From JAEUPI01 sp036520715 (lineage in GTDB: Bacteria > Pseudomonadota > Gammaproteobacteria > Burkholderiales > Burkholderiaceae_C), in assembly GCA_036520715.1 (NCBI GenBank), contig DATDJF010000091.1:1-15088 (forward strand): 15,088 bases of DNA. Reading direction: 5' to 3'. A model generated the notes under the pieces. It searched no databases, was not told the DNA's origin, and saw only the letters and a list, made by a program, of their open reading frames with translations. The position numbers and the translations under genes were made by a program. Shown here in pieces: positions 6,269 through 14,197 of this stretch. Every line of letters begins with the position of its first letter. Position 1 is the stretch's first letter.

Positions 6269-8248
6269 CTACCGGTCGCCGATGGCAACGATGCCCACGG
6301 CGTAGGGCTCGAGCATCACCCGCTCACCGATCGGTTGCCAGGAACCCTGGAACCGCACCGGGTGCGCGGTCGCCACGTCGAAGCTGTGCTCGTCGAGCAG
6401 CGCGCCCACCATCGCGCCGAGCACGGCACCCTGGCTCGCCGCGATGTGCACGTGCTGCCGCTCGGCCGTCAGGTTGGCAAGCCACAGCGTGGTGCCGCCG
6501 CCCTTGGCACGGTAAGCCAGGCTTTGCACCTTCTGGCTGTCGGATGACCTTGCATCGACAAGCTTCGCGCCGGCGCCGCGCGTGAGCCCGCCGACCACGT
6601 GGAACACCGGGTACACCGCTGGTGCGCCGAGATCATCGTAGTAAGGCTGTGCGTACTCGGCCTTGCGGTAGACGATGCCCAGCGGCCCGGTCGGCGCGCC
6701 GATCGTCAGCGCATCGATGCCGGTGCGCGCCAAGGTGGCGATGTAGCCGAGGGTCCACGCCGCGCCGAAGAGGCCACGCATGCGCGGATCCATCTTCGCC
6801 AGGCACACCCGCAGGTTGTCGGGGTTGGGCGTGAAGGTCGCGCCATGCGGGTTGTCGCGGCAGCCGATCGCGCTCGGGCCCACGCGGTAGCCGCAGCCGC
6901 CGAAGTAGGTGCGCGCCGTGCTCACCTGGAACGGCAGCGCCTCGAGCGTCTCCATCACCGAGCGGTCGTCGGCCGCGTGCACGATCGGACACGTCGTGTT
7001 CATCACGAAGTCGAGCTCTCGCGTCGGCGGGCGCTTGCGGTTCAGCTCGGTGAAGAACGAGAACATGCCGCCGCCCAGTTTCACGCCCGGGAACGCGCGC
7101 CGCGCCGCCGCGTAGAGGTCATCCAATGGCGGCGCCGGCGGGCGCACGCCGCCGGGCAACACCGACTTCAGGTCGCCTACCGGGCACACGGCCACGCCTT
7201 CGAGCACGAGCCCGGCCTGCTTCACCTGTGCGGCCAGGCGCTGCAATTCGGCTTCGTAGCGATCGAGGCTCTCGACCACCACCTCCAGCACGACGCCGGC
7301 GCCCGCGTGTGCGGCCAGCTGGCGATAGCCGCTCAACTGCGCCGGGCCGTGCTGGCGGCGCGGGTCGAAGTGGCATTGCAGCGTGCGCGGGGCCGCCAGC
7401 TTCAGCAGCGCGGCGCGCTGCAACGCGGGCTCGATCTCCTCCGCCGGCACGCCCAGGCCCAGCGGCAGCAGCGTGTGCGTGGACACGGCGCCGAGCGTCA
7501 CTTCGATGCTCGCGCCGGCGCCGGCCTTCGCGCCGGCCGGTGGGGCGCCCGTCAGCGTGACCTTCACCGACTGCGTCACCGCCTCACCAGCGGGCAGCGT
7601 GTAGGGCCAGGGCAGTGCGAGCGGGCGCACGTAGGTCTTGAACGACGCGTCGGTCCAGTTGCGGTGGTCTTCCATCTCGAACGTGTCGCCTTCCATGCGC
7701 ACGGTCGCCTTCAGCCCGGGGCTCACTTCATGGGTGAGCGCGCGCACCCCGAGAAACGGCTGGATCGGATCAACCAGCGGCGGGAACTTCGCATTCACGA
7801 CGCTACCGTCGACATGCTCCACCGTGACCGGGCACCCTGCCACGCCTTTGAGCGGATGCAGCACCACGAAGCCCGTGCGCGCGGTCAGGAAGTCGGTCGT
7901 CGGCACGGCGGTACCTTCGAACTCGAGGTCGCCGTTGGCGTAGCCTTCGATTTTCGCGTCGTACGCAATTTCCTGGCCCGGCCTGCTGCACACCGCGTGG
8001 AACGACAGCGAGAAGCCGTCGGCGCGCTCGTCGATCATCAGCTCGCTGATCCTGGGCGTGTAGGTGCCCCAGTTCTCGTCGCGCACCAGAAAGCCCAGCA
8101 CACGCAGCACCTCGACGCCACCCACCTTGAGGTAGCGCAACTGGCCGTTGCCGAACTCCACCTGCATCGGGCCGGCTTTCAGGATGCGGCCCGTCACGTC
8201 GGGCTCGTCGGTTCCGCAGAGCTTGATCGCGCGTGAGATGTGGGTCAC
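6269..8248 (-). CDS. putative D-apionate lactonase family protein (ApnL-like)
   Basis: A 659-aa cytosolic protein without signal peptide. The N-terminal third is beta-rich and begins with conserved-looking text: VTGRILKAGPMQVEF, LRYLKVGGVEVLRVLGFLVR (31-55 region) and NWGTYTPRISEL. The middle (about 280-530) looks like a TIM barrel, with GGGMFSFFTELNRKRPP (392-408), MNTTCPIVHAADD and NPHGATFTPNP. The end is a beta domain (TTLWLANLTAERQHV to VMLEPYAVGIV). From memory this matches the three-part D-apionate lactonase family, whose characterised members open D-apionolactone to D-apionate in apiose catabolism. I cannot verify this by search and other sugar lactones are possible. It is the last gene of the ABC transporter operon. 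The start is GTG at 8248, 10 bp after the ATPase stop, with GAGGAG upstream that overlaps the end of the ATPase gene, which suggests translational coupling. Confidence 0.6.
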   Translation of the reverse strand: MTHISRAIKLCGTDEPDVTGRILKAGPMQVEFGNGQLRYLKVGGVEVLRVLGFLVRDENWGTYTPRISELMIDERADGFSLSFHAVCSRPGQEIAYDAKIEGYANGDLEFEGTAVPTTDFLTARTGFVVLHPLKGVAGCPVTVEHVDGSVVNAKFPPLVDPIQPFLGVRALTHEVSPGLKATVRMEGDTFEMEDHRNWTDASFKTYVRPLALPWPYTLPAGEAVTQSVKVTLTGAPPAGAKAGAGASIEVTLGAVSTHTLLPLGLGVPAEEIEPALQRAALLKLAAPRTLQCHFDPRRQHGPAQLSGYRQLAAHAGAGVVLEVVVESLDRYEAELQRLAAQVKQAGLVLEGVAVCPVGDLKSVLPGGVRPPAPPLDDLYAAARRAFPGVKLGGGMFSFFTELNRKRPPTRELDFVMNTTCPIVHAADDRSVMETLEALPFQVSTARTYFGGCGYRVGPSAIGCRDNPHGATFTPNPDNLRVCLAKMDPRMRGLFGAAWTLGYIATLARTGIDALTIGAPTGPLGIVYRKAEYAQPYYDDLGAPAVYPVFHVVGGLTRGAGAKLVDARSSDSQKVQSLAYRAKGGGTTLWLANLTAERQHVHIAASQGAVLGAMVGALLDEHSFDVATAHPVRFQGSWQPIGERVMLEPYAVGIVAIGDR

Positions 8249-8258
8249 CGGCGTCTCC

Positions 8259-9359
8259 TCAAAGCACCGCTTCGGTCTGTGGATCGATCAGCAGCGCGCG
8301 GTTCATGTCGATCGCGAGCTCGACCCGCTCGTGCACCTTCGGCACGTCGTGGGCCTGCAGTTCGGCAATCACTTCGTGCCCGGCGAGCTCGAGGGTTCCG
8401 TAGGTGCGCGACCCGGTGGGCTGCACCAGTTGGACCGTGGCCGTGCAGCGCGCCAGGCCGGGGTGTGCATCCAGCTCGCGCGCACGACCGATGTGTTCGG
8501 GCCGCACGCCCAAGGTCACCGCGCGGTCGCGCTGCGCCGCGTAACGATCGCTGCGCGACGCCGGCAAAACGAGCAGCGTGGCGTCGGCCAGGCGCACCGC
8601 CAGCCCGCCGCCCTCGGCCACCAGCTGTGCGGGAATGAAGTTCATCGCCGGCGAGCCCAGAAACCCCGCCACGTACTTGGTCGCGGGGCGCTCGTACAGA
8701 TCGAGCGGCGCACCCTGCTGCTCGATGCGGCCGTCGCGCATCAGCACGATGCGATCGGCCATCGTCATCGCCTCGATCTGGTCGTGGGTGACGTAGATCA
8801 TCGTCTTGCCCAGCTCCTGGTGCAGCCGCTTGATCTCACCGCGCATCTCGTCGCGCAGTTGCGCATCCAGGTTCGACAGCGGCTCGTCGAACAGGTACAG
8901 GCGGGCGTTGCGCACGATGGCGCGCCCGATCGCCACGCGCTGCAACTGGCCGCCCGACAGCTCGCGTGGGCGCCGTGCGAGCAGGTGGTCGATGGCGAGC
9001 ATCTTGGCCGCCGCCCGCACCTTGGTGTCGACATCGGCCGCCGGCGTCTTGCGCGCGCGCAGGCCGAAGGCGATGTTGTCGTACACCGTCATGTACGGGT
9101 AAAGCGCGTAGTTCTGGAACACCATCGCGATGTCGCGCTCGCGCGGCGGCAAGTCGTTGACCACCTCGCCGGCAATTGCGATGTCCCCGCTGCCGATGTC
9201 CTCGAGCCCGGCGATCGTGCGCAGCAACGTGCTCTTGCCGCAACCCGACTGGCCGACCAGCACGGTGAATTCGCCGGCCGGAATCTCCAGGTCGACGCCG
9301 CGCACGGCGTGCACCGCGCCGTAGTACTTGTGGAGTGCAGAGATTTTCAGGTCAGCCAC
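8259..9359 (-). CDS. ABC sugar importer ATPase, MalK/UgpC type
   Basis: A 366-aa nucleotide-binding subunit of a carbohydrate importer. Walker A is GQSGCGKST (36-44), Q-loop Gln82, signature LSGGQ (134-138), Walker B LYLFDEP (154-160) with catalytic Glu159, and H-loop His192. DAQLRDEMRGEIKRLH and SPAMNFI are typical of the MalK/UgpC (CUT1) branch. From about residue 240 onward is the C-terminal TOBE-type regulatory domain, including GVRPEHI (284-290). Length is normal for the family. The start is GTG at 9359, 4 bp after the stop of the second permease, with AAGGG upstream. UgpC/MalK-like ATPases can serve more than one importer, so sequence alone does not give the substrate; the operon points to a sugar or sugar-acid derivative. 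Confidence 0.95.
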   Translation of the reverse strand: MADLKISALHKYYGAVHAVRGVDLEIPAGEFTVLVGQSGCGKSTLLRTIAGLEDIGSGDIAIAGEVVNDLPPRERDIAMVFQNYALYPYMTVYDNIAFGLRARKTPAADVDTKVRAAAKMLAIDHLLARRPRELSGGQLQRVAIGRAIVRNARLYLFDEPLSNLDAQLRDEMRGEIKRLHQELGKTMIYVTHDQIEAMTMADRIVLMRDGRIEQQGAPLDLYERPATKYVAGFLGSPAMNFIPAQLVAEGGGLAVRLADATLLVLPASRSDRYAAQRDRAVTLGVRPEHIGRARELDAHPGLARCTATVQLVQPTGSRTYGTLELAGHEVIAELQAHDVPKVHERVELAIDMNRALLIDPQTEAVL

Positions 9360-9363
9360 GTGT

Positions 9364-10194
9364 TCAGCCCTTGACCGCGCCGAGCGAGATGCCGCGCACC
9401 AGGTAACGCTGCAGGAAGCCCACGACGATGAAAACCGGCAGCGTGCCGAGCACCGACATCGCCGAGATCTTGGCCCAGAAGTTCGACTGGCCGCCGAAGT
9501 AGTGCGTCACCTGCACGGTGTACGTCGTCACCTCGGTGCGCGTGAGCACCAGCGCGAAGATGAAGTCGTTCCAGGCGAACACGAACGTGAACACCGCGGT
9601 CGCGAACAGGCCCGCGCGACACATCGGGAACACCACCTTCCACAGCACCTGCCAGCGCGTGTAGCCGTCCACCAGGGCGGCTTGTTCGAGCGCGATCGGA
9701 ATGTCGAGGATGTAGCCACGCATCATCCAGATGACGTACGGCAGGTTGAACGCGGTGTACAGCAGGATCAGCCCGAAGTAGGTGTCGACGCCGCGGAACC
9801 AGACGTACAGCAGGAAGATCGGGAACACCACCGCCACCGGCGGCACCATGCGCTGCGAGATGATCCAGTTGGCCAGGTGCTCGCCGCCGGTCTTGTGGCG
9901 CGCCAGGCTGTAGGCGCACAGGGTGCCGAGCAGCATGGCCGCCAGCGTGCTCAGGCTGGCGACGATCAGGCTGTTGAGTACGGTGCGCGCGTCGCCATCC
10001 TTGAACAGCACGAGGTAGTTGTCGAACCTCAGCCCTGCCGGCCACCACACCGGCGGGTAGGCGTAGATCTCGTCGGCCGTCTTGAACGACATCATGAACA
10101 GCCAGTACAGCGGGAACAGGAAAAAGACGATCAGCGCCAGCGCTGCCGCAAAACGCAGCGCGAGCCGGAAACGTTGCCGTTGGCGCGCCTTCAT
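9364..10194 (-). CDS. ABC sugar importer permease, MalG type
   Basis: A 276-aa inner-membrane permease with about six hydrophobic segments; the first lies at residues 14-34. The EAA loop that docks on the ATPase is seen as EQAALVDGYTRWQVLWKVVFP (170-190), here with Gln in the second position. The C-terminus RYLVRGISLGAVKG is the typical end of MalG/UgpE proteins. The ATG at 10194 overlaps the stop of the other permease gene by 4 bp (ATGA), which fixes the start and implies translational coupling. A longer open frame extends upstream but runs inside the neighbouring gene and does not look like coding sequence. Confidence 0.95.
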   Translation of the reverse strand: MKARQRQRFRLALRFAAALALIVFFLFPLYWLFMMSFKTADEIYAYPPVWWPAGLRFDNYLVLFKDGDARTVLNSLIVASLSTLAAMLLGTLCAYSLARHKTGGEHLANWIISQRMVPPVAVVFPIFLLYVWFRGVDTYFGLILLYTAFNLPYVIWMMRGYILDIPIALEQAALVDGYTRWQVLWKVVFPMCRAGLFATAVFTFVFAWNDFIFALVLTRTEVTTYTVQVTHYFGGQSNFWAKISAMSVLGTLPVFIVVGFLQRYLVRGISLGAVKG

Positions 10195-11057
10195 CGCGAC
10201 AACTCGACGCGCCGCAACGCCAGCGTGACCACGACCGACAGCCCGATGATGATCAGCAGCGCCACCGCGGCGGTGTAGCTGGTCTCGAACTGCTGGAAAC
10301 CCTTGACGTAGGTGAAGATCGACAGCGTCTCGGTCTTGGTGCCAGGCCCGCCGCGCGTCAGCACCCACACGATGTCGAACAGCCTGAAGAGATCCAGGCC
10401 ACGGATCAGGATCGCCACCGCCATCACCGGCCAGATCGCGGGCAGCACGATGCGCCAGAACGTGCGCCAGTAGCCGGCGCCATCGATGGCCGCCGCTTCG
10501 AGCTGCGACGGGTCGACCGCCGACAGCGCAGCCAGCAGCAGCAGGAACATGAACGGCGTCCACTGCCACACTTCGGCCGCAAGGATCGCCGGATACACCA
10601 GCTGCGGGCTGATCGTCCACAGCAGCACCGCCTCGCGCCCCGCCAACCAGCCGATCACCTGGTTGATCGGCCCGAATCGGTTGTCGAACATCAGCGACCA
10701 GGTCGCGCCGGCGACGATGGGTGAAATCACCACCGGCAGCACCAGCAGCGCGATGAAGATCGGCCGGCCAGGCAGGTGGTCGATGAACAGCTGCGCCATC
10801 CACAACCCGAGCACCAGCTCGATCGGCAACGCGATCGCCGTGAAGATCAGCGTGTGCAGCAACGACTCCCACAGGCGCGTGTCGTTGAACAACAGCGCGT
10901 AATTGCGCAGGCCCTGAAAGCTCGCGTCGTTGTTGGTCATGGTGATGCCCTGGAAGCTCACCACGATCAGGTAGACGAGCGGGAACACGCCGATCAGCAG
11001 CAGCACGAAGATCGACGGCGCGATCAGCGTGTACTTGAAGTGGCGGTCTCGTGTCAT
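10191..11057 (-). CDS. ABC sugar importer permease, MalF type
   Basis: A 288-aa inner-membrane permease with about six membrane segments, starting with LIAPSIFVLLLIGVFPLVYL. The EAA loop is at 187-206 (EAAAIDGAGYWRTF, then IVLP). LTRGGPGTKTETLS (233-246) is a signature of MalF/UgpA-type subunits. I chose the ATG at 11057 because MTRDRHFKYTLIAPS is the usual N-terminus. It lacks a clear Shine-Dalgarno. A TTG at 11078 would add seven residues, but it falls in the loop of a strong hairpin (11067-11090), which makes it less likely. The protein pairs with the MalG-type subunit as a heterodimer. Confidence 0.93.
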   Translation of the reverse strand: MTRDRHFKYTLIAPSIFVLLLIGVFPLVYLIVVSFQGITMTNNDASFQGLRNYALLFNDTRLWESLLHTLIFTAIALPIELVLGLWMAQLFIDHLPGRPIFIALLVLPVVISPIVAGATWSLMFDNRFGPINQVIGWLAGREAVLLWTISPQLVYPAILAAEVWQWTPFMFLLLLAALSAVDPSQLEAAAIDGAGYWRTFWRIVLPAIWPVMAVAILIRGLDLFRLFDIVWVLTRGGPGTKTETLSIFTYVKGFQQFETSYTAAVALLIIIGLSVVVTLALRRVELSR

Positions 11058-11066
11058 GAAACGACA

Positions 11067-11090
11067 GAAGGCGGGCAACGGCCCGCCTTC
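11067..11090 (-). terminator. perfect 10-bp hairpin between binding-protein and permease genes
   Basis: GAAGGCGGGC (11067-11076) and GCCCGCCTTC (11081-11090) are exact inverted repeats around a 4-nt loop. On the transcribed strand the hairpin lies 21 nt after the binding-protein stop and is followed by TGTCGTTTC, a poor T-tract, then the permease ATG. It is probably a leaky terminator or an RNA-stabilising stem that lets the binding protein be made in excess of the membrane parts, as known for other ABC importers. Confidence 0.75.
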
Positions 11091-11111
11091 GCCTGCATCG
11101 TCGCCAAGGCC

Positions 11112-12635
11112 TTATTTCGGGTAGGCGCCCGACTTTTCAGCCCAGGCCGAGTAGACCGCTTTCTGCTTGTCGACCCCGACCTGCTGCGTCGTGGCGTCCC
11201 AGTCGGTCGCGATCTTGTCGAGGATCTTCTGCGGGTCTTCGCCGGCCCACAGCTTGCTCACGCCCTGGCGCAGCGCCTCTTCGTACTTGTCGGTCTGGAT
11301 CAGCGACAGGTCGAGCAGGCCCGTCTGCGCACCCTGGCCCAATGCGGCGAGGTAGTCCTTGGCATCGGGCCACAACGCCAGGTAGCCCGGGTCCTTGAAG
11401 TGCGAATCGCGGAACGGGTCGCGCAGTGCGTAGGGCAGCTTCACGCGCTGCGCGCTGATCTCTTCGCTGTTGAGCCACTGGATGAACAGGTAGGCCGCTT
11501 CCTTGTTCTTCGAGGTGGACGCCACCGAGAGCGCAAAGCCCGCTGCCAGCTCGGGGTGGCCGCCCGGGGGCAGCGCGTAGCCGACCTTGCCGGCGATCTG
11601 CGACTTCGGCACCCAGTCGAGCGCCTTCTCGTTGGCCAGGTAGCCCGCGGCGAAGCGGCCGTACGGCGGCCACGAGATCGTCATCGCGCTCTCGCCCTTG
11701 AGAAACACCGCCAGGTTCTCTACGAACCCGAACTTCTCCACGCCCTTGGCCATGAACTTGTTTTCGTCGAGCCAGCCCTTGAACACCTTGAGGCCGGCAG
11801 GGCCGTTGACGGTGGCCTTCATGTTGGCATCGAAGAACTTGCCGCCCTCGTTGCGAAAGCGCTCCTGGAACATGAAGTTGCCGTAGCCCGGCTCGCGGAA
11901 CATCGACGCGCCGTAGATGCCCTCGCTCTTGAGCTTGTCGGTGAAGAAGCTGCCGACCTGCTGGAACTCGTCCCAGGTCTTGGGCACCGCGAGATCGGCC
12001 TTGAACTTGTCCTTGTAGGCCTTTTGCAGGTCTTCGCGCGCGAAGAGGTCCTTGCGGTAGTACATGACGAACACGTCGCCGTCGTCGGGGAAGCCGTAGA
12101 TCTTGCCGCCCACGGTCATCTGGTTGTCGCGGTAGGTGGCCGCGATGGTCTTCAGCTCGTCGCGGTAGCCGTACTTGTCGACCAGCGCGTCGAGCGGCTC
12201 GAGCGCACCGGCCTGCGCGAGGTCTGGCATCCACGCCGGAATCACGTTGAGTGCGTCGTAGGCACCGGTGCCGGCGCGGAACTCCTGCATGATCTTGGTG
12301 AACATCTCGGCGGTGGGCACTTCGACCACGCTCACCTTGCAGCCGGTGGCCTGCTCCCACTTGGGCCCGGAAAAATTCTTCGGGTCGAGCGATTGCAGGC
12401 CGGCCTCCCACACGATCGTGATCGTCTTGCCGCCCTGGCACAGCGGCTTGGCTGCATCCACCGCCACCTGCGCGGCGCTCTTTCCGGCCGTGGATGCCGC
12501 CGCCGGCGCAGCTGCAGGCTTGGCGGGCTCCTCCTTCTTGCCGCACGCGGCCAGCGCGAGCGCGGCGGCGATCAACGTGGCCCCGAGCAGGCCGTGCGTG
12601 GACGATGGTCGATCACGGAGCGAAAGCGGTTTCAT
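11112..12635 (-). CDS. ABC sugar importer substrate-binding lipoprotein (family 1)
   Basis: A 507-aa extracellular solute-binding protein. Residues 1-31 are a lipoprotein signal with lipobox LAAC (Cys31), followed by KKEEPAKPAAAPAAAS, a tether of about 30 residues. The fold then begins with TITIVWEAGLQSLDP, and continues through a family-1 type body: YDALNVIPAWMPDLAQAGALEPLD, GKIYGFPDDGDVFVMYYRKDLF, GESAMTISWPPYG, and YLFIQWLNSEEISAQ. It is longer than many family members (about 400-450 aa), partly because of the tether. The ATG at 12635 is chosen because AAGGA lies 7 nt upstream and the lipoprotein signal starts there; an in-frame start at 12686 would add an Arg-rich, non-signal-like extension. 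It is first in the operon. The ligand cannot be read from sequence. Confidence 0.92.
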   Translation of the reverse strand: MKPLSLRDRPSSTHGLLGATLIAAALALAACGKKEEPAKPAAAPAAASTAGKSAAQVAVDAAKPLCQGGKTITIVWEAGLQSLDPKNFSGPKWEQATGCKVSVVEVPTAEMFTKIMQEFRAGTGAYDALNVIPAWMPDLAQAGALEPLDALVDKYGYRDELKTIAATYRDNQMTVGGKIYGFPDDGDVFVMYYRKDLFAREDLQKAYKDKFKADLAVPKTWDEFQQVGSFFTDKLKSEGIYGASMFREPGYGNFMFQERFRNEGGKFFDANMKATVNGPAGLKVFKGWLDENKFMAKGVEKFGFVENLAVFLKGESAMTISWPPYGRFAAGYLANEKALDWVPKSQIAGKVGYALPPGGHPELAAGFALSVASTSKNKEAAYLFIQWLNSEEISAQRVKLPYALRDPFRDSHFKDPGYLALWPDAKDYLAALGQGAQTGLLDLSLIQTDKYEEALRQGVSKLWAGEDPQKILDKIATDWDATTQQVGVDKQKAVYSAWAEKSGAYPK

Positions 12636-12931
12636 GATGTTCCTTGTCTGCGTGGAGCGTGTGCTCAGCGGCCTTGCCGGCTGCACGCCTCGTGCGCCGG
12701 GCGATTCTCTGGAGGCGCATTGGCCGCGTCAACCGGCAATAGCCCCTGCGCAGCAACGTGACTTGTCGCTGTCGTGCGCACGCGGTGGAGCGACGTCGTT
12801 GATCCGCTCGATCGGATGGCCACGCACGCACACGGCCACGCCCGCTGCGGCCTGCTGCTTCAGTGGTTCACCGTCTCGTACGCGATGGCGTCGAAACCAT
12901 TATGCTGCATTGCAGCACAACGAGGGTTTGC
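12636..12931. promoter_or_regulatory. divergent intergenic region between transporter operon and esterase
   Basis: These 296 bp hold the promoters of the importer operon (left) and the esterase (right). I see no convincing small gene. Visible elements are a 10-bp palindrome CGTGCGCACG (12773-12782), a weak inverted repeat ATCCG/CGGAT (12802-12817), and the strong 15-bp palindrome listed separately. No clear -35/-10 pair was found for the importer operon. Confidence 0.4.
12903..12917. promoter_or_regulatory. 15-bp TGC-rich palindrome, candidate PhaR operator
   Basis: TGCTGCA-T-TGCAGCA is a perfect 7+1+7 palindrome that ends 14 bp before the esterase ATG. Its core CTGC-ATT-GCAG fits the CTGC-N3/4-GCAG pattern I recall for the PHB-responsive repressor PhaR in Paracoccus. 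TATGCT (12901-12906) could be a -10 box overlapping it, without a clear -35. Binding is inferred from pattern and from the PHB-related gene next to it. Confidence 0.45.
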
Positions 12932-14122
12932 ATGTCCATCCACACCATCTCGAAGACCATCGACCAGGCGCTCACCGCGGCCGGACTCGACACACGCACC
13001 GGCACCATGGCGACGGTGATGGAGACCATTCGCAACGCCTTGGAGGCCGCGCGAATCGCCCAGCAACCCGACGCCGAGCGCTCGTCGGACACCGCCAGCG
13101 CTGCCGACATCGTCGACACCATCGACATCGAAGCACGTGTCGTCGTCGAAGACGAGCCGCCACCGCCCGTCGACCGCGAGCGCCCCGCAACACAACGCGG
13201 GCAGTTCCTGAGCTTCGTGTACACGAGCCCGCTCGGCAGCCGTGCATACAAGTTGTACGTGCCTGGCGCATATCGCGCCGAGCCGATGCCGCTGGTGGTG
13301 ATGCTGCACGGCTGCAAGCAAGATCCCGACGACTTTGCGGCCGGCACACGCTTCAACGACCTCGCCGAAGAGCAGGGCTTCCTGGTGGCCTACCCCGCTC
13401 AGGCGGCGAGTGCCAACGGCTCCAACTGCTGGAACTGGTTCGAGCCGCACGCGCAAGCGCGAGCCGGAGCCGAGCCGTCGATCATTGCCGGCATCGTGGG
13501 CGAGATCGCCAAGGCCTACCGTGTCGACGAGCGGCGCGTATACGTGGCCGGCCTGTCGGCCGGGGCCGCGATGGCCGTGGTGCTGGGTGAAACCTACCCC
13601 GATGTCTTTGCGGCAGTGGGCGCCCATTCGGGCTTGCCGTACGGCGCCGCGCACGACGTGGCCTCGGCGTTTGCGGCCATGCATGGCGGCGCCAAGGTGG
13701 CGCCGAGCGTGAGCGCACGCGGCATCGCATCAGCGTGGCGCGCACCTTCAGCATCGCGAGGCGTGGCGACGATCGTCTTTCATGGCGATCTCGATGCCAC
13801 CGTGGCGCTCAAGAACGGTTCGGCGATCGCCGATCAGGCGGTGTCGAACCTCGAGCGCGAGCGAGGCCCGCTCACGCGCGAGGTGCAAGAGCGCACGGCA
13901 CACGGACGGCGCTGCACTCGAATCACCTATTGGGCCGGCGATGGGCTGGCCGTGTTGGAGCAGTGGACCGTGCATGGCGGCGGGCACGCATGGTCTGGCG
14001 GCAGCGCTGCCGGATCTTTCACCGAGCCGCAAGGGCCCGATGCGTCACGCGAAATGATGCGATTCTTTCTGCTGCACGAGCAGCGCGAAGCGGACGTGGT
14101 GGCCTTCGACACCAGCGCGTAG
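12932..14122 (+). CDS. PHB depolymerase family esterase, intracellular
   Basis: A 396-aa alpha/beta hydrolase of the PHB-depolymerase esterase family. The catalytic triad is visible: GLSAG nucleophile motif (Ser209), FHGDLDATV (Asp286, less likely Asp288) and VHGGGHAWSGG (His352). LVVMLHGCKQDPDDFAAGTRF (121-141) holds the oxyanion region and is a family hallmark. NCWNWF (165-170) is also typical. There is no signal peptide: the N-terminus (1-45) is amphipathic helix with an Ala-rich face, followed by an acidic Ser/Asp/Glu linker and PPPP (46-80). I therefore infer a cytosolic enzyme, perhaps acting on PHB granules or short hydroxyacyl esters. The ATG at 12932 is preferred because GAGGG sits 5 nt upstream; two earlier in-frame ATGs (12863, 12902) lack one, and 12902 overlaps the palindrome. 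Confidence 0.88.
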   Translation: MSIHTISKTIDQALTAAGLDTRTGTMATVMETIRNALEAARIAQQPDAERSSDTASAADIVDTIDIEARVVVEDEPPPPVDRERPATQRGQFLSFVYTSPLGSRAYKLYVPGAYRAEPMPLVVMLHGCKQDPDDFAAGTRFNDLAEEQGFLVAYPAQAASANGSNCWNWFEPHAQARAGAEPSIIAGIVGEIAKAYRVDERRVYVAGLSAGAAMAVVLGETYPDVFAAVGAHSGLPYGAAHDVASAFAAMHGGAKVAPSVSARGIASAWRAPSASRGVATIVFHGDLDATVALKNGSAIADQAVSNLERERGPLTREVQERTAHGRRCTRITYWAGDGLAVLEQWTVHGGGHAWSGGSAAGSFTEPQGPDASREMMRFFLLHEQREADVVAFDTSA

Positions 14123-14197
14123 TGCGCCGCGCCGAATGGAGCGCACGAGGAAGTTCGGGCCACCAACCCCGAAGGCTTGCAGAGGTTTGGCGGCGGC

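Noticed and set aside
6599..8236. A 545-codon open frame on the + strand opposite the ApnL-like gene.
   Set aside because: The Arg/His/Ala-rich composition is typical of antisense frames, and the - strand protein has a coherent fold pattern, operon position and Shine-Dalgarno.
10776..12761. A 661-codon open frame on the + strand opposite the binding-protein gene.
   Set aside because: It spans the binding-protein gene, the hairpin and part of a permease; the - strand genes have clear family motifs.
14123..14197. A TTCGGG/CCCGAA stem (14154-14173) as terminator between the esterase and the secreted-protein gene.
   Set aside because: Only 6 bp with an 8-nt loop and no T-tract; expected often by chance at this GC content.
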